From: Desulfosporosinus acidiphilus SJ4
GTDB taxonomy: Bacteria; Bacillota; Desulfitobacteriia; Desulfitobacteriales; Desulfitobacteriaceae
Direction of reading: 5' to 3'
DNA: 64,000 bases
NCBI RefSeq assembly: GCF_000255115.2
Contig: NC_018068.1
Location: 2,389,977-2,453,976 of the forward strand
Positions within the stretch are counted from its first letter, which is position 1; every line of letters begins with the position of its first letter. The notes beneath the pieces are model-generated. The model saw only the letters and a list, made by a program, of their open reading frames with translations. It did no database searches and was not told where the DNA came from. Positions 40,927 through 48,969 of the stretch are shown piece after piece. Both the position numbers and the translations under genes were made by a program.

Positions 40927-42369
40927 GTGGTCTCAGAAAATCCTAATTTTAATCCGCAGAAAGCCATATCAACGGAATTCAATAAAACCGTTGGACAGCA
41001 TTTTTTACAACAGATCATAGATAATTCATATGACTCCATGTTTGTAACCGATAATTTAGGTAATGTACTTTTAGCTAATAAAGGGACTGGCAAGTTTATG
41101 GGGTTAACGACTGGTGAATTAGTAGGAAAAAATGTGAAAGACTTCGTTAAAAATGGAGTTTACGATTGGTCTCCTACAATGCAGGCTATAAAAACACGTT
41201 CCATTGTTTCAGGAATTGTGAGAAATAATCAGGGAGAACAACAAGTGGTAACCAGCAAACCACTGATGGATGAATTTAACGATATTGTTATGGTTATAAC
41301 GAACGCTCGTGATACAGATGTCGTCAATCAATATATAGAAGCTTTAGAAAAGGAACGAACGACGGCTCACATCTACAAAACTGCTGTCAAGTATCTAAGT
41401 GACACCGATGGTGGAAATAAGGAAATTGTGGCAGAAAGTAAGCAAATGCGGCAGATTATAAGAACAAGTAACTTTATTGCTAAAACAGATAGCACGGTTA
41501 TGCTCCTTGGCGAAACAGGAACCGGAAAAGAAGTTATGGCAAGACACATCCATAGAAACAGTCATCGCTCAAAAGAACCGTTTATCCCAGTTAACTGTGC
41601 CGCGATTCCCCATGAATTACTGGAATCGGAGTTTTTTGGTTATGTACGCGGAGCATTTTCGGGTGCAAATCCTCAGGGAAAACCTGGTTTGTTTGAAATT
41701 GCCAATAACGGTACGTTATTTTTAGATGAAATTGCCGAATTGCCTCTATCAATGCAGTCCAAGATGTTAAGAGTCTTAGAATCGGGAGAGGCGAAACGCT
41801 TGGGTGACACATCCGCCTATAGAGCTAATGTTCGATTTATTGCCGCAACTAATCGAGACTTAAAGACTATGATTAACCAAAAGTTGTTTAGAAGTGACTT
41901 GTATTACCGACTGAATGTAATTCCCATAAATTTGCCGCCTCTCAAAGAAAGGCCTGAAGATATTTTAGCTTTAGCCAATAAATTTCTTGAGGACTTAAAT
42001 CGAAAATATGCTTTGCAAAAAATTCTCTCAAAGACAGCGACGCAGGCCTTATATAACTATAATTGGCCGGGAAATGTCCGAGAACTGCGCAATGTTATTG
42101 AAAGATTGTTTATAACTTCCGTAGGGGATCTATTGAACTTCCAAGAAGACTTTTTTATTAACAGCATCTCGCGATCTGATCCACCTACGGAAAAGTATCC
42201 ACCGGAAAAAAATAAGTTTTATGAAGGTACCCTGAAAGAGGTGATTAAAGCTGTTGAAGAGGGATACATAAACCAAGTACTAACCGAATGCAGCGGTCGG
42301 GTTGGCGAAGCTGCTAAAAAATTAGGAATTCATCGTTCGATATTATACCGGAAAAAGAATAATAAATAG
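40927..42369 (+). CDS. PAS-type sigma-54-dependent activator
   Basis: GTG at 40927 is preferred to GTG 40918 because GAGAAGGTG then lies about six bases upstream. The 480-residue protein has a PAS domain (about residues 25-130), an AAA+ domain with Walker A GETGTGKE near residue 195, a sigma-54 loop GAFSGA near 242 (Ser for the usual Thr), Walker B GTLFLDEIAEL near 262, and a Fis-type helix-turn-helix at the end (VGEAAKKLGIHRSILYRKK). It belongs to the same regulatory setting as the PrpR-type activator, and one of the two probably binds the shared sites at 32587 and 37392. Confidence 0.9.
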   Translation: MVSENPNFNPQKAISTEFNKTVGQHFLQQIIDNSYDSMFVTDNLGNVLLANKGTGKFMGLTTGELVGKNVKDFVKNGVYDWSPTMQAIKTRSIVSGIVRNNQGEQQVVTSKPLMDEFNDIVMVITNARDTDVVNQYIEALEKERTTAHIYKTAVKYLSDTDGGNKEIVAESKQMRQIIRTSNFIAKTDSTVMLLGETGTGKEVMARHIHRNSHRSKEPFIPVNCAAIPHELLESEFFGYVRGAFSGANPQGKPGLFEIANNGTLFLDEIAELPLSMQSKMLRVLESGEAKRLGDTSAYRANVRFIAATNRDLKTMINQKLFRSDLYYRLNVIPINLPPLKERPEDILALANKFLEDLNRKYALQKILSKTATQALYNYNWPGNVRELRNVIERLFITSVGDLLNFQEDFFINSISRSDPPTEKYPPEKNKFYEGTLKEVIKAVEEGYINQVLTECSGRVGEAAKKLGIHRSILYRKKNNK

Positions 42370-42392
42370 GGTTAAATTCCTGGAATTAAAAG

Positions 42393-42428
42393 AGTGTTAT
42401 CCAAGGTTTAAAGACAATGGATAACACT
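42393..42428 (+). terminator. Hairpin after the PAS activator
   Basis: AGTGTTATCC and GGATAACACT form a perfect 10-bp stem; the T run is poor. Nothing further is seen up to 42699. Confidence 0.6.
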
Positions 42429-42699
42429 TATTTGCGTTAATAGGGCACTTATCTTTTCACTTTACAATCCTATTATAACTTGAAGGTTTAAAGTTAATAA
42501 CATATAATAGTTTTATTCTACATAATTTCTAATTTTCTGTATTGGAGCTAAAAGTCTTTGGTTTACATTATGTTTTTATTCAATGAGTAATCTAAAAGGA
42601 AGTTAAGTTATTATTTTATAATTCTATGCTACGCTGCGTTCTCAGCAGGGCAGAACTTTTATTCTTTGCTGATAACTAAAATTTTAAGGGGGATTTACA

Positions 42700-43113
42700 G
42701 TGGAAGAGATCGCAAGTGTAAAAGGCACATTAATGGAAGCTTTGGGAATTAAGGTACTAGAGGTTACTCCAGAGAGAGTTGTAGCTACCATGCCAGTCTG
42801 TGATGCAACCAGACAACCGGCAAGAATGCTTCATGGCGGAGCCTCAGTAGCTTTAGCCGAAACAGCAGCCAGTGTAGGGACTTATAACTTAATCGATAAG
42901 GAGAATCAAATCACTGTGGGATTGGAGATAAATGCCAATCATATTCGAGGAAAAGCTGATGGTATAGTTACAGCTGTAGCGATTCCGCTTCATAAGGGCC
43001 GGACCACTATGGTCTGGGATATTAAAATTAAAGATGAAGAAGAGAACCTGATATGTGTTTCCAGATGTACTATGGCTATTGTTAATAAAAAACGTGCATC
43101 TCACGAAGGATAG
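42700..43113 (+). CDS. PaaI-type hotdog thioesterase
   Basis: GTG start with AAGGGGG upstream; 137 residues. The hotdog fold signature RMLHGGASVALAETAAS (about residues 45-61) carries the HGG and the catalytic acid position typical of PaaI/4-hydroxybenzoyl-CoA-type thioesterases. It would hydrolyse an acyl- or aryl-CoA and rescue CoA, a common companion of CoA-dependent acid degradation. It has its own transcription unit downstream of the activator and meets the aminopeptidase gene tail to tail. Confidence 0.88.
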   Translation: MEEIASVKGTLMEALGIKVLEVTPERVVATMPVCDATRQPARMLHGGASVALAETAASVGTYNLIDKENQITVGLEINANHIRGKADGIVTAVAIPLHKGRTTMVWDIKIKDEEENLICVSRCTMAIVNKKRASHEG

Positions 43114-43145
43114 AATATTTTTATTCTAAGAGAATTTAGCAGGGA

Positions 43146-44372
43146 CTAAAAGGCGAAGTTTCCATTTTGAAAGACGGGAATCTCCTTATCCTCTTGCGTT
43201 ACTCCTATAATTTCCAGGTCATTGGTTCCAATCATAAAGTCAACATGGATCAGGGAATCATTGACTCCCAATTTTGCTAATTCGTCCGGACTCATTTTTT
43301 CACTGTTTTTGATACACACGGGATAGGCCTTACCTAGCGCTAAATGACAAGACGCATTTTCGTCAAAAAGAGTGTTGTAAAATAGAATCTTTGAATTTGA
43401 AATGGGCGAGTCAAAGGGAACTAAAGCAACTTCACCAAGGTAATAAGCTCCTTCATCAGTTTCAATGAGATTCTTAAGAGTCTCGTATCCTTTTTGAGCA
43501 CTGAAGTCAATAATTTTTCCATCCTTAAATGTAAATGAAAACTGTTCAATTAAATTTCCATTATAGTTTAAGGGCATTGAGCTGACAACCTTCCCATTAA
43601 CTCCGTTTTTCTTAGGCAAAGTAAATACCTCTTCTGTGGGCATATTGGCAATAAACTCCAGGCCATCAGGTGTATAATCGGAGCCTGCGAGCCATTGGTG
43701 TTTCTGAGGAAGCGTTATCAATAAATCCGTTCCCAGTGAGTTTTTATAATGAAGGGACTTAAAGTTATGAGTATTTAAAAAGTCCATTCTTTTTTTGAGA
43801 TTGTTTTTATGTTCATTCCATGATTTAATAGGATCTTCTGTGTTTACTCGTACCGTCATGAAAATTGTTTCCCATAATTTATTAATTGCTTCGTTGCTGG
43901 GCAGAGAGGGAAATACCTTTTTGGCCCAAGCTTCCGTTGGAATTGAAACTACGCTCCAAACATTTTGGTTGCTCATGAGCCGATCACGGTATTCTTTCAA
44001 AGCAGTACTACTTGCTTTTTGAGCGTTCATTATGCGCTCAGGTTTGACATTGCGCATTAACTCCGGATCGGATGCGGAGATCGTTAAAAAGGCAGCTCCC
44101 TGACGTACATACGTAAGATAAAAATCCCTCTGCCAATCAGGAAATTCTGCAAATATCTCTTCCGGACCTCCGAGATACCTAATTTTGGAGAAAAGCTCGT
44201 CTCGCCATTGGATTACAACATCACGTGCCCCTTCTTGGTACGCTGTTTGCGCTACCAGGCGTGTAAAAGGGGCGCATTCGATAGGGGAAAAAATAACTAA
44301 GGTTTGGTTTGGTTGAAGATTCAAGCCAGTTCTTACGATAAGCAATGCGTATTTTTCTAAACTATTTAGCAT
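43146..44372 (-). CDS. Aminopeptidase, M29 (AmpS/PepS) family
   Basis: The 408-residue protein is read from 44372 downward. The M29 pattern is clear: NMPTEEVFTLP (first metal Glu), ETDEGAYYLGEVALVP (second Glu), YNTLFDENASCHLALG (His) and LIHVDFMIG (His and Asp ligands). These are cytoplasmic two-metal exopeptidases that remove N-terminal residues. The gene stands alone, divergent from the cupin gene and convergent with the thioesterase. A GGAAGG lies about ten bases before the ATG. Confidence 0.92.
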   Translation of the reverse strand: MLNSLEKYALLIVRTGLNLQPNQTLVIFSPIECAPFTRLVAQTAYQEGARDVVIQWRDELFSKIRYLGGPEEIFAEFPDWQRDFYLTYVRQGAAFLTISASDPELMRNVKPERIMNAQKASSTALKEYRDRLMSNQNVWSVVSIPTEAWAKKVFPSLPSNEAINKLWETIFMTVRVNTEDPIKSWNEHKNNLKKRMDFLNTHNFKSLHYKNSLGTDLLITLPQKHQWLAGSDYTPDGLEFIANMPTEEVFTLPKKNGVNGKVVSSMPLNYNGNLIEQFSFTFKDGKIIDFSAQKGYETLKNLIETDEGAYYLGEVALVPFDSPISNSKILFYNTLFDENASCHLALGKAYPVCIKNSEKMSPDELAKLGVNDSLIHVDFMIGTNDLEIIGVTQEDKEIPVFQNGNFAF

Positions 44373-44694
44373 GTTAACAATCCTTCCTGTAAAACGTAAA
44401 ATAAATTTAAGTTTAATGTTAATCTAGAGGGATGTTTTTTTTCTTATAAAATCGATAACTACAAGCGAAAGCTTATATAAATTATAACATAGATTTTTAG
44501 CAGAATTCTCCTCCTTAAGAATTTATGCCCATATGAGATCTCCGCTTCTATAAGCTGGGGTTACTCCTTCCATTTCTTCACTTCCTTGAGACTCTAAAAG
44601 AGTTTCGGGGACTTTTTAAAGACTATAGAATGTGGTCTAAAGTGAAGATTATTAAAAATATACATGACGTGTCTTGCTATTATTTAGTATGTGA
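44373..44694. other. Divergent intergenic region
   Basis: It separates the aminopeptidase and cupin genes. An imperfect hairpin around GCTTCTATAAGC at 44544-44555 echoes the 4595 palindrome. GAGACTCTAAAAGAGTTTC near 44593 with a T run is another hairpin. No gene is seen. Confidence 0.35.
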
Positions 44695-44700
44695 TATAAT
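44695..44700 (+). promoter_or_regulatory. Extended -10 of the cupin gene
   Basis: TGATATAAT gives a TGnTATAAT extended -10; TTGCTA lies 15 bases upstream as a poor -35. The start codon is 31 bases downstream. Confidence 0.55.
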
Positions 44701-44731
44701 ATCGTTGACTAACCAATAGGAGAGTGACAAA

Positions 44732-45079
44732 ATGTTAAAACGTGGAGATTCCTTAAAAAAGGAAACAGTATTTGAACGCTTTGGCGGTAAAGGCGAACTA
44801 CAAATTACGCATTTTCTTAATGTTGACGAATTTAATGGCAAGGGACGATTATTTGCCAGAAATATCCTGCTTCCGGGGGCTTCTCTTGGCCTTCATGAAC
44901 ATGTTGGGGATTTTGAAACTTATGTCATTCTCAGCGGAGAAGGACTCTTAAATGACAATGGGGAACAAAAACCTGTTAAACCCGGAGATGTCATCATAAC
45001 TCGCTCGGGTGAAAAACATTCACTTGAAAATACCGGATCTCAGAACTTGGAATTCTTAGCGCTTGTACTATTCGATTAA
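44732..45079 (+). CDS. Small cupin-domain protein
   Basis: The 115-residue protein is a single cupin barrel. The metal motif is visible as LGLHEHVGDFETYVILSGEG near residues 52-71 (His, His, Glu) and the second as PGDVIITRSGEKHSLENTG near residue 90 (His). Such proteins may be metal-dependent enzymes or sensors; nothing nearby points to a substrate. AGGAGAG precedes the ATG. Confidence 0.88.
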   Translation: MLKRGDSLKKETVFERFGGKGELQITHFLNVDEFNGKGRLFARNILLPGASLGLHEHVGDFETYVILSGEGLLNDNGEQKPVKPGDVIITRSGEKHSLENTGSQNLEFLALVLFD

Positions 45080-45120
45080 TTGGGTTTAATTTCAACGTTC
45101 GACTTGCGACGGATACTTAT

Positions 45121-45220
45121 TTCTCTTAACTATTAGAAAGTATAATCTTCGATTGCAAGACGAGTTAATACGTGAGAAAACAGTGACACCGTGAGCGCCG
45201 GCTGATTTTTCTTTATAACC
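45121..45220. repeat. Dispersed intergenic repeat (copy R5)
   Basis: TTAGAAAGTATAATCTTCG is followed by ACGAGTTAATACGTG, AAAACAGTGACACCG and GCGCCGGCTG. The order matches the reverse complement of R1 (GAGTTAATACGTGCGAAGAC, GCGCCAGCC). No coding potential. Confidence 0.45.
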
Positions 45221-45254
45221 TTAAAATTTAATAGTTACTGGATACGCTCCAGCC

Positions 45255-45289
45255 AAGCTCGATAGGGATATTCTCTGCGAGCTTTTTTT
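45255..45289 (+). terminator. Terminator before the TerD-fusion gene
   Basis: AAGCTCG pairs with CGAGCTT, followed by T7. It probably ends the cupin transcript after the repeat. Confidence 0.65.
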
Positions 45290-45550
45290 ATAAGATAAAC
45301 TTAAACGCACCAAAGAAGTTATTTGTTTAACTAAGACATAGCGCCGCATAACTAGGTCATAACGACCCTGCTTAACTAGATTGTTAATTCTGGAGAAGAT
45401 TTCAGGTAGGGATAATATTGTTGCTGTGGCGTAATGAGTGTGCTGACATAGAATAATTGGTGTTTGCATCTCCTTGGTTTAATATGGTAAACTTCATTTA
45501 ATCTTGTCATCCTAACCACTTGTTATGAATTGGAAAGGTGGGAAACTCCA

Positions 45551-46939
45551 ATGGCCGTGAGACTGAGTAAAGGTCAAAAGGTAGATTTGACTAAGAGTAA
45601 TCCTAATTTACACGAGATAATTGTTGGATTGGGCTGGGCACCTAATAAATCGTCGAATAGTTATGATTATGATTTAGATGCATCGGCTTTTCTATTAGGC
45701 TCTAATGGTCTCGTCAATGACGAGCATGATTTTGTCTTCTATAATAATCCTTCGGGTGGTCAAGGCTCGGTAAAACATAGCGGAGACAATAAGAAAGGCT
45801 CTGGAGGCGGAGACGATGAACAGATCCGGATTAACCTCCAAGCTGTACCCGCATCCATTGAGCGAATTGCCTTTACGATAACGATCAATGATGCTCAATT
45901 AAAGAAACAAAGTTTTGGGGATATTCAAAGTTCCTACGTTCGGATTATTAATGCGACGACGAATGAATTACTGCTTAACTATGACCTTGGGCAGGACTTT
46001 TCAGTGGAAACGGCCATCGTAGCTGCTGAAATTTATCGTCACGCCGGGGAGTGGAAATTTCACGCCGTTGCAAGTGGTTTCCAAGGCGGTTTGGCAGCTC
46101 TTTGCCGGAATTTTGGCTTGGAAGTTGAAGAAGAACACCCCTCAACTGGAATGAATGGCTCTAACCGAAGGGATAGCTATCCGGATAATTATGAAAATAG
46201 AAGGGGTCTCAATTACGAAACGACAAACTTTAGATCACCGACTTACGAGCAAACAAACATGTCGTCTTATCAAGCGCCTCAGAGTTACGGATATGCTCAG
46301 AATCACGGGGGACTCGTTTGTCCTCGCTGCCATTCTACTCAGATCACGGGAGGAAAGAAAGGGTTTGGTCTGGGCAAAGCATTTGTCGGCGGCATGCTGC
46401 TGGGGCCTGTTGGGATATTAGCTGGTTTCATTGGAAGCAGAAACATGGAGTTTGTGTGCTTGAGCTGTCGGGAGCGATGGGATGCGGCGAGCAATAACAA
46501 CACTGCTCAGTGGCTGCAGCAGCAGACCGAAACTGCCAGGAATGTTGTCAATAAGTATATGGGTAAAGACCTTACAGATGCTCTGGTTGCCGGGAGCGCA
46601 CTGGTCGCTGCGGCGGACGGAGTTATAGAGCCTTCGGAAAGAGAAAAACTCATCGACTATTTCCGAACAAGTCCGGAAATGCGTGGTATAAATATTCGGG
46701 AAGTTGACAGCCGATTTAATGATTATGTACAAAGGATTAGAAATGATCGCATGTTAGGCAAAGCAGAGGCTTTAAGAGCCATTGGCAAAGTCGCCACTAA
46801 ACCAGATGCTGCTCGCCTGGTTGTTCGTCTTTGCTGTGCTATCGGTTTTGCTGACGGTGAATTTTCTGCTGTCGAAAAAGATGTTGTCGTCGAAATATGC
46901 CGCGAGGTTCGCTTAGATCCCGGGGAATTTATTTATTAG
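45551..46939 (+). CDS. TerD - zinc ribbon - TerB fusion protein
   Basis: The ATG at 45551 (MAVRLSKGQKVDL) is the canonical TerD start and has AAAGGTGGG upstream. Of 462 residues, 1-195 are a TerD domain with Ca-binding acidic motifs (DYDLDASAFLL, NDEHDFVFYNN, GGGDDEQIRI). A Tyr/Gln/Asn-rich linker (about 200-255) leads to a zinc-ribbon (CPRCHSTQ, then CLSCRERW) that encloses a glycine-rich hydrophobic stretch. Residues about 340-462 form a TerB-like helical domain with the two acidic repeats AAADGVIEPSERE and GFADGEFSAVEKD. Ter proteins act in tellurite, phage and membrane stress. Likely cytoplasmic or membrane-associated. Confidence 0.9.
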   Translation: MAVRLSKGQKVDLTKSNPNLHEIIVGLGWAPNKSSNSYDYDLDASAFLLGSNGLVNDEHDFVFYNNPSGGQGSVKHSGDNKKGSGGGDDEQIRINLQAVPASIERIAFTITINDAQLKKQSFGDIQSSYVRIINATTNELLLNYDLGQDFSVETAIVAAEIYRHAGEWKFHAVASGFQGGLAALCRNFGLEVEEEHPSTGMNGSNRRDSYPDNYENRRGLNYETTNFRSPTYEQTNMSSYQAPQSYGYAQNHGGLVCPRCHSTQITGGKKGFGLGKAFVGGMLLGPVGILAGFIGSRNMEFVCLSCRERWDAASNNNTAQWLQQQTETARNVVNKYMGKDLTDALVAGSALVAAADGVIEPSEREKLIDYFRTSPEMRGINIREVDSRFNDYVQRIRNDRMLGKAEALRAIGKVATKPDAARLVVRLCCAIGFADGEFSAVEKDVVVEICREVRLDPGEFIY

Positions 46940-47037
46940 GTGATAACGATTCATGTTCAGTTTGAGTTATTCGTGCTTGACACGGAGTGTAATTTCAATA
47001 GTTCAAGTTGTTCACAATCCAGGAAGGATGTTGTTAC

Positions 47038-47445
47038 GTGCGTCTTTGGCATCAGGCTCTCTTACCATTATTGCCCAGGGCCCAAATCCTCGGTCAGCAT
47101 CGTGAATGCTGCGCTTTACGGGGAAAGGGGTGGGGAAAAAAACATTCCACTGTCAATTATGTGTTTACGCATAGTTACAAAAAGCTTGTCGACTATCATT
47201 TTCTTGTTCTAAAGGAAATGGAACACCGGGGTTACACCCCTGATCCCAAATGGTATAGTCCTGAATATCGGGGAAAAAATATTGGGCCGTGGCCTAACCT
47301 GTTAATAAAGGAAGCGAGCCAATTAGACAATACAACTATCTTTCCGGAACACAACAAGGACTATTTAGAAGAATGTATCGCGAATCTCAGGCAAAAAGGG
47401 ATAGACCTTAAAGTGCCTTTCCCTGGTGATTCTTGTTCTTCATGA
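47038..47445 (+). CDS. Pyrimidine-dimer glycosylase-like protein (Pyr_excise/TIGR02328 type)
   Basis: The GTG at 47038 gives MRLWHQALLPLLPRAQILGQHREC, the normal start of the family, with AGGAAGGA nine bases upstream; a longer reading from 47008 adds unconserved residues. The 135-residue protein keeps GKGWGKKHSTVNYVFTH, the YTPDPKWYSPEYRGK block and YLEECIANLRQKGI. The family is related to T4 endonuclease V; the expected second residue Thr of the phage enzyme is Arg here, so glycosylase activity is not assured. Confidence 0.8.
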   Translation: MRLWHQALLPLLPRAQILGQHRECCALRGKGWGKKHSTVNYVFTHSYKKLVDYHFLVLKEMEHRGYTPDPKWYSPEYRGKNIGPWPNLLIKEASQLDNTTIFPEHNKDYLEECIANLRQKGIDLKVPFPGDSCSS

Positions 47446-47553
47446 AATTATGCTATACAATAATATTTATGAGTTCACTAAATTAAGGAATTTCAAAGAT
47501 TTAAAAAGAAAGAACTATTTGGCAGTTTTTACAGAGTGATTGAGGGGGAAACT

Positions 47554-48516
47554 TTGAAGGCCATTTTTCTGGGAATACTAGCTTCATTCTTTTTTGCATT
47601 TACCTTTGTGCTTAACCGGGCAATGAACCTTTCGGGAGGCAGTTGGGTTTGGAGCGCAGTTCTTCGTTATGAATTTATGGTACCGCCGCTGCTCTTAATT
47701 GTTATTGTTCGAGGGAATATAAAAGCTTTACTTAAAGATATGGTTAGTAAATTTTGGTTATGGCTTGGTTGGAGCACCGTCGGTTTTGGACTATTTTATG
47801 CGCCCTTATGTTTTGCTGCCGCCTATGGTCCCGCTTGGTTAGTGGCAAGTATGTGGCAAATTACCATTGTTGCGGGCTCTTTGCTTGCCCCCCTCTTTTA
47901 TGAAGTTGTTTCCACAGATAGTGGACCTCAAAAGATACGAGCAAAAGTTCCCATAAAAGGGCTATGGATATCTTTAATCATACTTGTTGGCGTCACTGTT
48001 ATACAATTTCAGCAAATTCAGCATCTATCAGTCAAGGAAATCTTATTGGGAGTTTTGCCCGTAATTGTAGCTGCCTTTGCTTATCCCTTAGGAAATAGAA
48101 AAATGATGGAAGCTTGCGGAAGTGACTTGGATACCTATCAAAGAGTTCTTGGTATGACTTTGGCAAGCCTTCCGTTTTGGATAATAATGTCCGTTTTTGG
48201 ATATTTGAATGTTGGCCTTCCCAGCTATCAACAAATTAATCAAGCTTTGATTGTAGCTCTATCCTCCGGAGTTATAGCTACAATTCTCTTTTTTACGGCC
48301 ACAGATCTCAGTAAAGGAGACCTTCATAAACTAGCTGCCGTTGAGGCAACACAGTCCGGTGAAATAATTTTTTCCCTTTTAGGAGAGGTATTTATTTTAA
48401 GGGGAAACTATCCCGGTATCGTATCATTATTCGGCATTGGGCTTGTGATTCTTGGAATGACGCTTCACAGTTTTAGGTCGGGAGTGCCTAGAAAAACCCG
48501 TTCAGTGTCCTCATAA
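47554..48516 (+). CDS. DMT-superfamily (EmrE/EamA-type) membrane transporter
   Basis: TTG at 47554 is chosen because GAGGGGG lies five to six bases before it; a GTG at 47536 has no ribosome binding site. The 320-residue protein has about ten hydrophobic helices in two EamA-like halves, with LASFFFAFTFVLNRAMNLSGG near the N-terminus and FLYAPLCFAAAYGPAWLVAS-like helix 3-4 (here FGLFYAPLCFAAAYGPAW). It fits the multidrug resistance efflux branch of the drug/metabolite superfamily. It sits inside the Ter-like gene group. Confidence 0.88.
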   Translation: MKAIFLGILASFFFAFTFVLNRAMNLSGGSWVWSAVLRYEFMVPPLLLIVIVRGNIKALLKDMVSKFWLWLGWSTVGFGLFYAPLCFAAAYGPAWLVASMWQITIVAGSLLAPLFYEVVSTDSGPQKIRAKVPIKGLWISLIILVGVTVIQFQQIQHLSVKEILLGVLPVIVAAFAYPLGNRKMMEACGSDLDTYQRVLGMTLASLPFWIIMSVFGYLNVGLPSYQQINQALIVALSSGVIATILFFTATDLSKGDLHKLAAVEATQSGEIIFSLLGEVFILRGNYPGIVSLFGIGLVILGMTLHSFRSGVPRKTRSVSS

Positions 48517-48595
48517 ATTACTTGTTACAAGAAAGAGTATCAGTTTGCAGGAATTATGCCATAATTTAAGCAGATACTTTAAGGGGAATCATAAA

Positions 48596-48934
48596 ATGAA
48601 TGTACAAATCTTTGGAGTTAAAAAATGTTTTGACACCAAAAAGGCTGAGCGCTATTTTAAAGAGAGAAAAATCAGGTATCAATTCATCGATTTAACCCAA
48701 TTTAGTTTAAGCAAAGGAGAATTACAAAGTGTTAAGTCTGCGCTTGGTCTAAATAATCTAATAAATTGTGACGCTAAAGAGTATAAATCTCTAAATATGG
48801 ATAGAATTATATCTCCGCAAGGCAGAGAGGATCTACTGTTAAAAAATCCGAGTCTGTATAAAACCCCCATCGTGCGAAATGGGAAATTTGCGACGGTTGG
48901 GTACAAACCGGAGATATGGACAACCTGGGAATAG
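48596..48934 (+). CDS. ArsC/Spx-family thioredoxin-fold protein
   Basis: ATG at 48596 with AAGGGG upstream; 112 residues. The protein begins MNVQIFGVKKCFDTKKAERYF, where the lone Cys followed by x-D-T-x-K-A fits the ArsC-related redox site rather than the Spx CxxC. The C-terminal half has LYKTPIVRNGKFATVGYKPEIW, the usual proline-turn strand. It may be a glutaredoxin-like reductase. It lies between the transporter and the YceG-like gene on the same strand. Confidence 0.85.
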   Translation: MNVQIFGVKKCFDTKKAERYFKERKIRYQFIDLTQFSLSKGELQSVKSALGLNNLINCDAKEYKSLNMDRIISPQGREDLLLKNPSLYKTPIVRNGKFATVGYKPEIWTTWE

Positions 48935-48969
48935 GTCGAGTGAAGTCTTGCTTTAAGAGGTGAGATAGA

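Noticed and set aside
42640-42685. Fourth sigma-54 promoter before the thioesterase gene
   Set aside because: GGCAGAAC and CTTTGC are present but the GG-GC spacing is far from ten bases.
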